NCBI GenBank assembly: GCA_900771195.1 | Contig: CAAGMZ010000036.1 | Location: 1 to 17,391 of the forward strand | Direction of reading: 5' to 3' | Origin: Lachnospiraceae bacterium | GTDB lineage: Bacteria > Bacillota > Clostridia > Lachnospirales > Lachnospiraceae | Length of the DNA stretch: 17,391 bases | Shown here: positions 6,060 through 14,048 of the stretch, piece after piece | Numbering within the stretch: position 1 is the stretch's first letter | Layout of the letters: each line of letters opens with the position of its first letter | Made by a program: the position numbers and the translations under genes | The notes under the pieces: generated by a model | What the model was told of the DNA's origin: nothing | Databases searched by the model: none | The model's input: only the letters and a program-made list of their open reading frames with translations

Positions 6060-6878
6060 ATGGCTAACAATGCGGAAGTACTGATTAATGCTTTGGACTA
6101 TATTGAGGACAACATTGCGGGAGAAATTATGCTGCAGGAACTGGCAGATTACTGCTATGTCTCGGTATCAAGTCTGCAGAAGACATTTAAATATGTATTT
6201 CATGTGTCAGTGAAGGAATATATTCTGAGAAGGCGTTTTTCATGTGCGGTGAAGGATATGCTTCAGTCGGATGACAGCATACTGGACATCGCTCTGAAAT
6301 TCGGATACTCCAATGCAGAGAGCTTCACCAGAGGCTTTCGAAAAATATGGGGAATCACGCCAAGTGAATACCGTAAAACCAGACACTTTTCAGGCCATAC
6401 ACCGAAATTTTCCGTTCAGAGAATGAATTTTGAATCGGAGGATGATGATATGGGAAGAGTAAAATATGATCTTACAGAATTATACGATGTTATACAGGCG
6501 AGAAGAAATAATGTATATGTATGCGCTGATTTGAGCCGTCTGATGTGGATTAACCAGAACCTTGGAAGAGATGCGGGAGATGCGGCACTGCTTGAGCTTA
6601 TGCGACGTGTGGAAGATGCATGTGACGATGAGGATGTTTTTCTGAGGATTGGAGGGGATGAATTTGTTGTATTCACCAATAGTCAGGATATGGAGCATGC
6701 CAATGAAATAGTCAGGAAGGTTTCATCCCAAAATGATCAGACAATCAGGTGTGGGGATAATGAGTTTCCGGTGTATGTTCATATCGGTGCATTTCAAAGT
6801 CATTTTGAAAAACATGCCGATGTTAGGGATATGCTTGCGGAAATAGCAGAAGGTATTGATGAGATTCATAAGAAGTGA
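6060..6878 (+). CDS. AraC-type HTH regulator fused to a GGDEF domain
   Basis: The 272-residue protein joins two domains. Residues about 5-108 form an AraC/XylS double helix-turn-helix (LQELADYCYVSVSSLQKTFK, then ILDIALKFGYSNAESFTRGFRK and the terminal GITPSEYRK). After a short acidic linker (EDDD), residues about 140-270 form a GGDEF domain, the fold of diguanylate cyclases. D157, N165 and D174 occupy the places of the metal and GTP-binding residues of PleD (D327, N335, D344), and the signature GGDEF at 198-202 is intact. The arginine of the usual RxxD inhibitory site is absent, and the C-terminal part is shorter than in typical cyclases. Sequence-specific DNA binding and GTP or c-di-GMP chemistry are both inferred. 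GGAAGG (6047-6052) lies seven bases before the ATG, and a strong terminator follows, so it is probably monocistronic. Confidence 0.85.
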   Translation: MANNAEVLINALDYIEDNIAGEIMLQELADYCYVSVSSLQKTFKYVFHVSVKEYILRRRFSCAVKDMLQSDDSILDIALKFGYSNAESFTRGFRKIWGITPSEYRKTRHFSGHTPKFSVQRMNFESEDDDMGRVKYDLTELYDVIQARRNNVYVCADLSRLMWINQNLGRDAGDAALLELMRRVEDACDDEDVFLRIGGDEFVVFTNSQDMEHANEIVRKVSSQNDQTIRCGDNEFPVYVHIGAFQSHFEKHADVRDMLAEIAEGIDEIHKK

Positions 6879-6900
6879 TTTTTAATAAACAGGCGTAAGG

Positions 6901-6940
6901 TGCACCTGTCCGTTTGAGGGAACGGACAGGTGCATTTTTT
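6901..6940 (+). terminator. Strong terminator after the AraC-GGDEF gene
   Basis: TGCACCTGTCCGTT (6901-6914) and AACGGACAGGTGCA (6921-6934) form a perfect 14-bp stem with a six-base loop, followed by six T residues (6935-6940). Confidence 0.95.
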
Positions 6941-7018
6941 GACTTGCAAACACACAAATGCTGTGGTATGTATTAAATAGCGGTATTTCAAAGGAAAATT
7001 CAGGAATAATTAATTGAA

Positions 7019-7759
7019 ATGAACAGTAATTATAAATTCACAATTCAATACGATGGGACAAGGTATTACGGATGGCAGCGACAGCCGGACAAGAATACTA
7101 TTCAGGGGAAAATAGAGAGTGTGCTCTCTGTTATGTGCGGCAAAGATATCGAGGTAATCGGCGCCGGAAGAACTGATGCCGGCGTGCACGCCAAGGGAAT
7201 GACTGCCAACGCGGTACTCGATACGGATATGAGCGAAAGGGAAATCAGGGACTATCTTAACAGATATCTTCCGGATGATATTGCCGTTAGTGAAGTGAAG
7301 GCTGCCGGGGAGCGGTTTCATGCAAGATATAACGCTGTTGGGAAAACCTATTGCTATACATGCTTTGACGGTGAAGTTAAGCCTGTATTTCAGAAACGCT
7401 ATGTATATATGCTTGACGCAAAGCCGGATATGAATCTTATGAAGAAGGCTGCAGATGTGCTTGTTGGGGAACATGATTTCCGCAATTTCTGCGTGAATCC
7501 TCATATGAAGAAGTCTACGGTACGCATTGTTGACAGAATATCAATATCAGAAAAGGGCGGATTTATTAATTTTACTTTTCATGGGACGGGATTTCTGCAG
7601 AATATGGTTCGCATTATGGTTGGTACGCTTCTTGAGGCAGGATATGGAAGAAAGAGTATCGAGGATATCCGGTATTCACTTAACGCAGCCGAACGAGTGA
7701 AAGCCGGACCAACGGCACCACCGCAGGGACTCTGCCTGATAAGCGTTGACTATAATTAA
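7019..7759 (+). CDS. truA: tRNA pseudouridine(38-40) synthase TruA
   Basis: TruA isomerises uridines 38-40 in the anticodon arm of many tRNAs to pseudouridine. The 246-residue product has the family length and motifs: IQYDGTRYYGWQRQP at the N terminus, GAGRTDAGVHA with catalytic D53, RFHARYNAVGKTYCY, HDFRNFC in the second half, and the C-terminal FLQNMVRIMVGTLLEAG. The ATG at 7019 gives the expected N terminus, though its ribosome binding site is weak (an AGGA around 7002). Upstream lies the AraC-GGDEF terminator, so transcription must begin in 6941-7018, where I see no convincing promoter pair. The next gene begins 23 bases after the stop. Confidence 0.96.
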   Translation: MNSNYKFTIQYDGTRYYGWQRQPDKNTIQGKIESVLSVMCGKDIEVIGAGRTDAGVHAKGMTANAVLDTDMSEREIRDYLNRYLPDDIAVSEVKAAGERFHARYNAVGKTYCYTCFDGEVKPVFQKRYVYMLDAKPDMNLMKKAADVLVGEHDFRNFCVNPHMKKSTVRIVDRISISEKGGFINFTFHGTGFLQNMVRIMVGTLLEAGYGRKSIEDIRYSLNAAERVKAGPTAPPQGLCLISVDYN

Positions 7760-7782
7760 CATTGTGGTAAGGAGAATGGTGT

Positions 7783-8502
7783 ATGGGAAGAATAGGAAAA
7801 TTACTGCCGTTATGGCTTATGAGCTTTGTGCTTGCCATGGTATGTACGGCAGCTCAGGTTATGGGACATCCGACAGTATCGGTTATAATTAAGGGAGTGG
7901 CGAGCCTGCTTTTTGTAGTGACAGGCATAGTGGCATTCAGAAGCTGCGCTGGGGATGCCAACGACAGAAAATACCGTATTTACGGAATACTGATGATACT
8001 GGGACTTGTATTCGGAACGGTTGGAGATGTGTTTCTGGGATTGTCGGGGGATATCTTCTTTATAAGCGGTGTTGCTGCATTCGCAGTGGGGCATGTATTT
8101 TATGCGGCAGCATTCCTGTACGCTTCCGGAATGTACAAAATCCATGCAGTCACAGCAATCATTATTTTAGTGCTGACCGGAGTTTACATGAATCTGGTTC
8201 CGTATATAGACATTAAGAGAATGCTTATTCCGTGTAATTTCTATCTTGTGGTGATAGCGTTTATGATTGGCGGCGCAGTATCAATGAAGGTCAACGGCAG
8301 AAATAACAGGTTGTCGGGGACTTTATGTTTTATCGGCTCGATTTTCTTTTTTGTAAGCGATTTTATACTGCTTCATATGTTTTTTGGACCTGCTAAATCT
8401 GCGTTCTTTGTTTTTACTAATATGATTACATATTATATTGCACAGATTATGCTTGCGTTAAGCCTTACCGGCACACTGACATCAGGCAGCGCGGAGGAAT
8501 GA
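7783..8502 (+). CDS. YhhN family membrane protein (lysoplasmalogenase-like)
   Basis: This 239-residue hydrophobic protein has about eight membrane segments and resembles the YhhN/TMEM86 family, whose characterised members hydrolyse the vinyl ether bond of lysoplasmalogens. Diagnostic features are the acidic motif GDVFL (D82) after GLVFGTVGD, a GHVFYAAAF segment, and FFVSDFIL (D193) near the C terminus, followed by YYIAQ. Many clostridia make plasmalogens, so a role in ether-lipid turnover would fit, but substrate and activity are inferred. The start is supported by AAGGAG (7769-7774), eight bases upstream. The gene lies between truA and a coiled-coil membrane protein, with short gaps that suggest one transcript. 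Confidence 0.75.
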   Translation: MGRIGKLLPLWLMSFVLAMVCTAAQVMGHPTVSVIIKGVASLLFVVTGIVAFRSCAGDANDRKYRIYGILMILGLVFGTVGDVFLGLSGDIFFISGVAAFAVGHVFYAAAFLYASGMYKIHAVTAIIILVLTGVYMNLVPYIDIKRMLIPCNFYLVVIAFMIGGAVSMKVNGRNNRLSGTLCFIGSIFFFVSDFILLHMFFGPAKSAFFVFTNMITYYIAQIMLALSLTGTLTSGSAEE

Positions 8503-8506
8503 TTTT

Positions 8507-9088
8507 ATGGATGAGACCAGACAGCTGACAGTTGACGGATATGTTTTTGAAAACATGCAGGATTATGAGGATGCGCTGAAGGAAAAAGAGGGCATAAAGT
8601 ATCTTAACAGGCAGATAGACCTTAACGATTCCGCTAAGACATATGTAGTCTATAAGGAGATTCTTGACAAAAAAATTTTTAGGACTCCGGTTGGAATCCA
8701 GTATATGAACAGGTTGCGTCAGAGCCTTATTCAGAGTGGCATGTCCGATTTGCCATGCATTCCGGTCTTGGGAGTCACAGAAAAGAAGACCGGCGACAGG
8801 GAATTCAAAAAGCTCAGCGAAAAATATAAAAAGAAAAAAGAACACTTAAGAACTTCGCTCATTTTTAATATCGTTCTTGCGATAATGATTGTGGCGATGT
8901 TTATAATAAGCGCAACCTCCAATAATCCAACAATAATTAATTACAGGGAGAAGATAGAAGACCGGTACTCACAGTGGGACACACAGCTCAAGGATAAGGA
9001 AAAGGAGCTTCGTGAGCGCGAAAAGGCCATAGAACAGAAGGAGCACGAGCTGGGAATCACAGAAAATAATAATGGTTCACAGAATTAA
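8507..9088 (+). CDS. Membrane-anchored coiled-coil protein of unknown function
   Basis: I do not recognise the family. The 193-residue protein shows an N-terminal soluble region of about 90 residues (LTVDGYVFENMQDYEDALKE, IKYLNRQIDL, IFRTPVGIQYMNRLR), a strongly basic stretch (about 99-113, KKLSEKYKKKK), one membrane segment (about 117-135), and a charged C-terminal helix (about 147-184) rich in E and K with heptad-like spacing, likely a coiled coil. By the positive-inside rule the N-terminal domain would be cytoplasmic and the coiled coil outside. GGAGGA (8493-8498) overlaps the end of the YhhN gene and the ATG lies four bases after its stop, so the two are co-translated. The stop codon overlaps the promoter of the response regulator. 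Confidence 0.75.
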   Translation: MDETRQLTVDGYVFENMQDYEDALKEKEGIKYLNRQIDLNDSAKTYVVYKEILDKKIFRTPVGIQYMNRLRQSLIQSGMSDLPCIPVLGVTEKKTGDREFKKLSEKYKKKKEHLRTSLIFNIVLAIMIVAMFIISATSNNPTIINYREKIEDRYSQWDTQLKDKEKELREREKAIEQKEHELGITENNNGSQN

Positions 9089-9113
9089 CATAAATTTGTG
9101 TTACTGTTATAAC
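9085..9113 (+). promoter_or_regulatory. Promoter of the response regulator gene
   Basis: TTAACA (9085-9090) and TATAAC (9108-9113), each five of six matches to consensus, are separated by 17 bases. The -35 overlaps the stop codon of the preceding gene (9086-9088). Confidence 0.65.
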
Positions 9114-9136
9114 TGTAAACGGAAGGAGTGTTTAAA

Positions 9137-9811
9137 ATGGCTGAGCAGAAGATACTTGTTGTTGATGATGAGAGCAGAATGAGAAAACTGGTACACGATT
9201 TTTTGCAGAGGAAGGGATATCAGGTTCTTGAGGCAGAGAATGGTGAACAGGCCATAGACATTTTTTGTTCTGAAAAAGAAATTGCTCTTATAATTCTTGA
9301 TGTGATGATGCCCAAGATGGACGGCTGGCAGGTGTGCCGAGAAATCCGTAAGATATCCAGGGTGCCGATTGTGATGCTTACCGCAAGGGCAGATGAGCAG
9401 GATGAACTTCTTGGATTTGAGCTTGGAGTGGATGAATATATTTCAAAGCCGTTCAGTCCCAAAATCCTTACGGCAAGGGTAGAGGCCATACTACGACGCA
9501 GCGGTGGCGGCGAGGAAACGGATGTGATAACCATAAACGGAATAGAGCTTGACAAGGTGGCTCACACGGTGAAAGTCGACGGACAGCCTGTAGAGCTGAG
9601 CTTTAAGGAATTTGAACTTTTGCTTTACTTTATGGAAAATAAAGGAATTGCGCTTTCCCGTGAAAAAATACTCAATAATGTATGGAATTATGATTATTTT
9701 GGAGACGCCAGGACTATTGACACCCATGTCAAGAAGCTCCGCAGCAAGCTTGGAGAACGCGGAGATGCCATAAAGACAATATGGGGGCTTGGATACAAGA
9801 TGGAGGGCTGA
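9137..9811 (+). CDS. PhoB/OmpR-type DNA-binding response regulator
   Basis: The 224-residue protein is a standard two-domain response regulator. The receiver (about 1-118) has the acidic pair D10/D11, phosphoacceptor D55 in LIILDVMMP, T82 in MLTA and K104 in ISKPF. The C-terminal winged helix (about 130-224) has LSFKEFELLLYFMENKG and ends in RTIDTHVKKLRSKL and IKTIWGLGYK, typical of the OmpR/PhoB class. The ATG at 9137 is chosen because AAGGAG (9123-9128) lies eight bases upstream; an in-frame GTG at 9128 overlaps that site. No kinase gene is adjacent. The only kinase in the window lies about 5 kb downstream beyond the liv operon and is the likely partner. I see no strong terminator before livK, so some readthrough into the transporter is possible. 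Confidence 0.95.
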   Translation: MAEQKILVVDDESRMRKLVHDFLQRKGYQVLEAENGEQAIDIFCSEKEIALIILDVMMPKMDGWQVCREIRKISRVPIVMLTARADEQDELLGFELGVDEYISKPFSPKILTARVEAILRRSGGGEETDVITINGIELDKVAHTVKVDGQPVELSFKEFELLLYFMENKGIALSREKILNNVWNYDYFGDARTIDTHVKKLRSKLGERGDAIKTIWGLGYKMEG

Positions 9812-9884
9812 TAAAACGGACGGTTTTTGGAATGATATAACAGCCCTGATGTGACAATTTTACTGTTGTTTTCGCAAAAAAATA

Positions 9885-9913
9885 TTGACAAATAAATATG
9901 CGGATAGTAATAT
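9885..9913 (+). promoter_or_regulatory. liv operon promoter
   Basis: A perfect TTGACA (9885-9890) and TAATAT (9908-9913) are separated by 17 bases. Transcription from about 9920 would leave an untranslated leader of about 90 bases before livK, with a weak GCCC/GGGC inverted repeat at about 9966-9987. Confidence 0.7.
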
Positions 9914-10008
9914 ACCTACCTAAGGGATAGATTATTTCATCATCATGGTGAATAAAATTTATCGTAGCCCATTATTAATTTTTCGGGCAACAAAAGGAGG
10001 AATTTTTT

Positions 10009-11172
10009 ATGAAGAAGTTTAAGAGAGCAGCAGCCCTTGCAGCAGCAGCCGTTATGGCAGCATCAGCATTGGCAGGATGCGGCAGTGCAGGCTCAGGAAA
10101 GAGCAGTGACAAGTATTATATCGGCGGCATCGGACCGGTTACAGGTGATGCAGCGGTTTATGGCACAGCCGTTAAGAATGGTGCACAGATTGCAGTTGAT
10201 GAGATTAACGCAGCAGGCGGAATCAACGGACATCAGATTGAGTATAAGTTTGAGGATGATGTCAACAATCCTGAGACTTCAGTTAATGCATATAACTCAC
10301 TCAAGGACTGGGGAATGCAGATCCTTATGGGAACCGTTACAACTACACCTTGTATCGCTGTAACGGCTGAGACAGCCAATGACGGTATGTTCCAGATTAC
10401 CCCTTCGGCTTCATCAACAGACGTTATCAAGAATGACAATGTATTTCAGGTTTGCTTTACAGACCCTAACCAGGGAACTGCTTCAGCTCAGTACATAGGC
10501 GAGAACAAGCTTGGAACCAAGGTTGCATGTATCTACGACAGTTCTTCGGCTTACTCACAGGGAATATATGAGAAGTTTGCTGAGGAGGCTAAGAATCAGG
10601 GATTCGAAGTTGTTACGGCACAGACATTTACATCAGATACCAAGGTGGATTTCTCAGTACAGGTTAAGGCTTGCATTGATGCAGGTGCAGATCTTGTATT
10701 TATGCCTATTTACTACAATGAGGCATCACTTATCCTTAAGGAATTTTCAGACGAGGGTGCTGACTGCAAGTACTTCGGATGTGATGGATTTGACGGACTT
10801 CTTACTGTTGAGGGATTTGATAAGAGCCTTGCAGAGGGTGTATACCTTCTCACTCCTTTCTCAGCAGATTCAACTGACGAGAAGACAGCAGCATTCGTTA
10901 AAGCTTACAAGGAAAAATACAACGAGACACCTAACCAGTTCGCAGCAGATGCTTATGATGCAATTTATGCAATCAAGGCAGCTATTGAGAAATCAGGCGT
11001 AGAGACTACTGCATCAGCTAAGGACATGGGCGATGCCCTTAAGAAGGCTATCACAGAGATTACATTTGATGGTGTTACCGGTAAGGGAATGACATGGTCA
11101 GCATCAGGAGAGGTTAACAAGGCTCCTATGGCTGTTATCATCAAGGATGGCGTTTACGTAAGCGATAAGTAA
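10009..11172 (+). CDS. livK: Branched-chain amino acid ABC transporter, substrate-binding lipoprotein
   Basis: This is the extracellular receptor of a LIV-type high-affinity transporter for leucine, isoleucine and valine or related amino acids. The 387-residue precursor has a lipoprotein signal peptide (basic MKKFKRA, alanine-rich core, lipobox LAGC with C24), which anchors the mature protein to the membrane outer face. The body is a type I periplasmic-binding-protein fold (Peripla_BP_6): YYIGGIGPVTGDAAVYG and AVDEINAAGGINGHQIEYKFEDD at the start, and ITPSASSTD at the ligand cleft. The start is supported by AAGGAGG about eight bases upstream. It is the first and probably most expressed gene of the operon, ahead of a hairpin in the livK-livH gap. 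Substrate specificity within the amino acid group cannot be read from the sequence. Confidence 0.95.
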   Translation: MKKFKRAAALAAAAVMAASALAGCGSAGSGKSSDKYYIGGIGPVTGDAAVYGTAVKNGAQIAVDEINAAGGINGHQIEYKFEDDVNNPETSVNAYNSLKDWGMQILMGTVTTTPCIAVTAETANDGMFQITPSASSTDVIKNDNVFQVCFTDPNQGTASAQYIGENKLGTKVACIYDSSSAYSQGIYEKFAEEAKNQGFEVVTAQTFTSDTKVDFSVQVKACIDAGADLVFMPIYYNEASLILKEFSDEGADCKYFGCDGFDGLLTVEGFDKSLAEGVYLLTPFSADSTDEKTAAFVKAYKEKYNETPNQFAADAYDAIYAIKAAIEKSGVETTASAKDMGDALKKAITEITFDGVTGKGMTWSASGEVNKAPMAVIIKDGVYVSDK

Positions 11173-11247
11173 AATACTATTTGCCATGCGTATTTGCTGT
11201 TGCCTGGAAGTTTGTCTGACCTGTTGCCTGTATGTGTGGCGTGATTC

Positions 11248-11299
11248 GGGCAGAGAGGCCTTAAATGATATTGGCCCCTCTGTCCGTTGTTATTATTTT
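11248..11299 (+). terminator. Terminator-like hairpin between livK and livH
   Basis: GGGCAGAGAGGCC (11248-11260) pairs with GGCCCCTCTGTCC (11273-11285) through 13 positions with one A-C mismatch and one G-U pair, around a 12-base loop. A T-rich tail (GTTGTTATTATTTT) follows. As livH to livF have no visible promoter of their own, this probably allows partial readthrough and protects livK mRNA, so that receptor exceeds permease. Confidence 0.6.
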
Positions 11300-11321
11300 A
11301 AGTAGAACGGGAGCGAAAAAT

Positions 11322-12203
11322 ATGAGTTTTATCTCCAACATTATCGATGGAATAAATCTTGGAAGCATATATGCCATAATAGCACTTGGATATACGATGG
11401 TTTACGGCATAGCCAAGATGCTTAACTTCGCACATGGCGATGTCATCATGGTAGGCGGTTATGTACTTTATGAGATTATCTGCAAGGCCGGATTTAATCC
11501 GTTTCTTGCCATTCTTATGGCAATGCTTTTCTGTACTGTGCTCGGAGTGCTGATTGAAAGAGTCGCTTACAAGCCTCTCCGTGGTGCGGATTCGCTTGCC
11601 GTACTGATAACGGCAATCGGTGTCAGCTATCTGCTACAGAATGTTGCACAGCTTATTTTTAAATCTGATCCCAAGAATTTTAATACGGGTATCAACTTCG
11701 GTACCATATCACTTGCAGGCGGAGACCTTAAAATCAAAGGCTATACGATTGTTACCGTTGCTGTATGCATAGTAATTGTCGTGGGACTTATGATATTCAT
11801 CAAGAAATCAAAAACAGGCCGTGCAATGCTCGCTGTATCGGAAGACAAGGATGCTGCCAGACTTATGGGTGTAAATGTTAACAAGACTATTGCAATTACA
11901 TTTGCAATCGGTTCGGCACTTGCCGCTGTTGCCAGCTTCTTTATGTTTACGGCAATGCCAAGCCTCTATCCCACATCGGGAGCCATGCCCGGAATCAAAG
12001 CCTTTGTTGCGGCTGTGTTCGGCGGAATCGGTTCGATTCCCGGAGCATTTGTGGGCGGAATACTTCTTGGTATCATTGAGGCTTTGAGCAAAAAATACAT
12101 TTCCACCACGCTCGCCAATGCTATTGTGTTCCTCGTTCTGATAGTTGTTCTTATCTTTAAGCCTACAGGACTTTTTGGCAAGAAGATTAAAGAGAAAGTG
12201 TAG
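11322..12203 (+). CDS. livH: Branched-chain amino acid ABC transporter permease LivH
   Basis: LivH is one of the two membrane subunits forming the transport channel. The 293-residue product starts with the typical segment GINLGSIYAIIALGYTMVYG followed by MLNFAHGDVIMVGGYV, has about eight hydrophobic segments, and contains GRAMLAVSEDKDAARLMGVNV, the cytoplasmic loop that contacts the ATPases. The frame is open from 11265, inside the preceding hairpin, but the ATG at 11322 is chosen because it has GGGAG (11309-11313) eight bases upstream and matches the family N terminus. livM follows nine bases after the stop. Confidence 0.95.
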   Translation: MSFISNIIDGINLGSIYAIIALGYTMVYGIAKMLNFAHGDVIMVGGYVLYEIICKAGFNPFLAILMAMLFCTVLGVLIERVAYKPLRGADSLAVLITAIGVSYLLQNVAQLIFKSDPKNFNTGINFGTISLAGGDLKIKGYTIVTVAVCIVIVVGLMIFIKKSKTGRAMLAVSEDKDAARLMGVNVNKTIAITFAIGSALAAVASFFMFTAMPSLYPTSGAMPGIKAFVAAVFGGIGSIPGAFVGGILLGIIEALSKKYISTTLANAIVFLVLIVVLIFKPTGLFGKKIKEKV

Positions 12204-12212
12204 GTGGAAACA

Positions 12213-13274
12213 ATGGCTAATAAAAAAGTTAAAATGAAAAAATCGACACTTTCAACAATTATTTCTGTCGGAGCTATAGTTGTTGTATATATCCTTATGA
12301 CAGTACTGGGCAATGCCGGAATGCTGTCAAATTCAACAAAGGGACTGCTTGTTCCCATATGTGCCTATGCAATGCTTGCAGTGTCGCTTAATCTTGTTGT
12401 CGGAATTTTGGGCGAGCTCAGTCTCGGACATGCAGGCTTTTTGTATGTGGGAGCTTATACCGGAGCACTTTTTACCAATATGATGTCTGAGGTTATTACA
12501 AATGATTTGTTGAGATTTGTTCTCGGCATGGTCGTCGGCGGTGTATTTGCCGCATTATTCGGACTTCTTATAGGTTCAGCGGTCCTTAAGCTTCAGGGTG
12601 ATTATCTTGCGATAGTCACGCTGGCATTTGGCGAAATTATCAAGAACGTATTCGGAGCTCTTTATATTTCAAAGGACAGCAGTGGCCTTCATTTTGACAT
12701 AAAGGACGGAACTTCACTCAACAGCGCTGATATTGTAGCCAAGGGCCCGCAGGGAATTGCGGTTCAGAAGATGTCTACATTTCTGATAGGCATTATTCTG
12801 CTGATTATTTCGGTGCTTGTTGTTATGAATCTTGCCAATTCAAGGTCAGGCCGTGCAATAAAGGCTGTCCGTGATAATAAGATTGCAACTGAAACAGTCG
12901 GCATAAGCGTACCGAAATACCGCCTTCTTGCATTTACCATTTCTGCGGCGATTGCAGGAGTTGCGGGAGTACTTTATGCCCACAATTATTCAACACTGAC
13001 AAGCAATAAATTCGATTTTAACTTTTCAATCAACATACTTGTAATGGTCGTGCTCGGAGGAATGGGAAATGTTCCGGGTTCAATAATTGCAGCAATAGTC
13101 CTTACTGTGCTGCCTGAGAAGATAAGATTTCTGGGAAATTACCGTATGGTAATTTATGCAGTTGTACTTATCGTTATGATGATTTTTACATGGAATCCTA
13201 AATGCATAGCACTCCGCGAGAGTGTAACGCAGAAGGTTAAGTCGTTGTTCAAAAAGAAAGCGAAGGAGGTCTGA
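12213..13274 (+). CDS. livM: Branched-chain amino acid ABC transporter permease LivM
   Basis: LivM is the second permease subunit and pairs with LivH. The 353-residue product has a basic cytoplasmic N terminus (MANKKVKMKK), about nine to ten membrane segments, the family motif LNLVVGILGELSLGHAGF and the ATPase-contact loop GRAIKAVRDNKIATETVGI. A GTG at 12204 is in frame, but the ATG at 12213 is preferred because AGGTGG (12202-12207), overlapping the livH stop codon, lies five bases before it. The C terminus is basic (KSLFKKKAKEV) and contains the AAGGAGG that serves livG, so the two are translationally linked. Confidence 0.95.
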   Translation: MANKKVKMKKSTLSTIISVGAIVVVYILMTVLGNAGMLSNSTKGLLVPICAYAMLAVSLNLVVGILGELSLGHAGFLYVGAYTGALFTNMMSEVITNDLLRFVLGMVVGGVFAALFGLLIGSAVLKLQGDYLAIVTLAFGEIIKNVFGALYISKDSSGLHFDIKDGTSLNSADIVAKGPQGIAVQKMSTFLIGIILLIISVLVVMNLANSRSGRAIKAVRDNKIATETVGISVPKYRLLAFTISAAIAGVAGVLYAHNYSTLTSNKFDFNFSINILVMVVLGGMGNVPGSIIAAIVLTVLPEKIRFLGNYRMVIYAVVLIVMMIFTWNPKCIALRESVTQKVKSLFKKKAKEV

Positions 13275-13277
13275 GTC

Positions 13278-14036
13278 ATGGCATTACTTGAGGTTACCAA
13301 TCTTGGTATTTCCTTCGGAGGACTGAGGGCGGTCGATAATTTTAATGTTACAATTGAAAAGGGACAGCTCTACGGACTTATCGGACCTAACGGAGCAGGA
13401 AAGACGACCATATTCAATCTCCTTACCGGAGTTTATAAGCCTGATACCGGAAGTGTAAAGTTAGACGGTGTTGATATCACCGGAAGACCGGTTGTTCAGA
13501 TTAACAAGGATGGAATTGCAAGAACTTTTCAGAACATCAGGCTTTTTGGAAAGCAGACTGTTCTTGATAATGTCAAGATAGGTCTCCATAATAAGTATAA
13601 ATACCCGGCAATAGCAGGAATTCTCAGACTTCCTTCATATTTCAGGGTGGAAAAGCAGATGAACGAGAAAGCCATGGAGCTTCTTAAGGTTTTTGATCTT
13701 GACAGGGAGGCAGATACGCTTGCATCCAACCTTCCTTACGGCAAGCAGCGCAAACTGGAAATGGCAAGGGCACTGGCAACAGAACCAAAGCTTCTTCTGC
13801 TTGATGAGCCGGCTGCCGGTATGAATCCTAACGAGACAATGGAGCTTGTGGAAACAATTAAGTTTGTCCGCGAGCATTTTGATATGACGGTTCTTCTGAT
13901 TGAGCATGATATGAAGCTTGTATCCAGCATATGCGAGAAGCTTACGGTTCTCAATTTTGGAAGTGTTCTGGCACAGGGCGAGACGTCAGAGGTTCTTAAG
14001 AATCCGGAAGTCATCAAGGCATATCTGGGAGATTAG
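13278..14036 (+). CDS. livG: Branched-chain amino acid ABC transporter ATPase LivG
   Basis: LivG is one of two cytoplasmic ATPases that power the transporter. The 252-residue product has Walker A GPNGAGKTT (36-44), the Q-loop region RTFQNIRLF, a LivG-specific insertion before the signature, the signature motif in the variant form NLPYGKQRKLEMARAL (about 151-166), Walker B LLLLDEP (D176, E177), and the switch histidine H210 in LLIEHD. The family normally has LSYGxQR, so proline replaces serine here, a modest deviation. AAGGAGG at 13263-13269, inside the end of livM, gives a good ribosome binding site. livF begins 12 bases after the stop. Confidence 0.96.
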   Translation: MALLEVTNLGISFGGLRAVDNFNVTIEKGQLYGLIGPNGAGKTTIFNLLTGVYKPDTGSVKLDGVDITGRPVVQINKDGIARTFQNIRLFGKQTVLDNVKIGLHNKYKYPAIAGILRLPSYFRVEKQMNEKAMELLKVFDLDREADTLASNLPYGKQRKLEMARALATEPKLLLLDEPAAGMNPNETMELVETIKFVREHFDMTVLLIEHDMKLVSSICEKLTVLNFGSVLAQGETSEVLKNPEVIKAYLGD

Positions 14037-14048
14037 GAGGAAGATACA

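Noticed and set aside
9812..9880. A possible terminator between the response regulator and livK.
   Set aside because: Only a short AAAAC/GTTTT pairing is visible, too weak to call.
9960..9990. A possible CodY box upstream of livK (AATTTTTC at about 9977).
   Set aside because: Only the left half resembles the AATTTTCWGAAAATT consensus; the right half is GGGCAAC, which does not match.
10037..11002. Alternative + strand frames of 108 and 163 codons inside livK.
   Set aside because: Both are low-complexity shadows of the livK frame, whose signal peptide and fold are clear.
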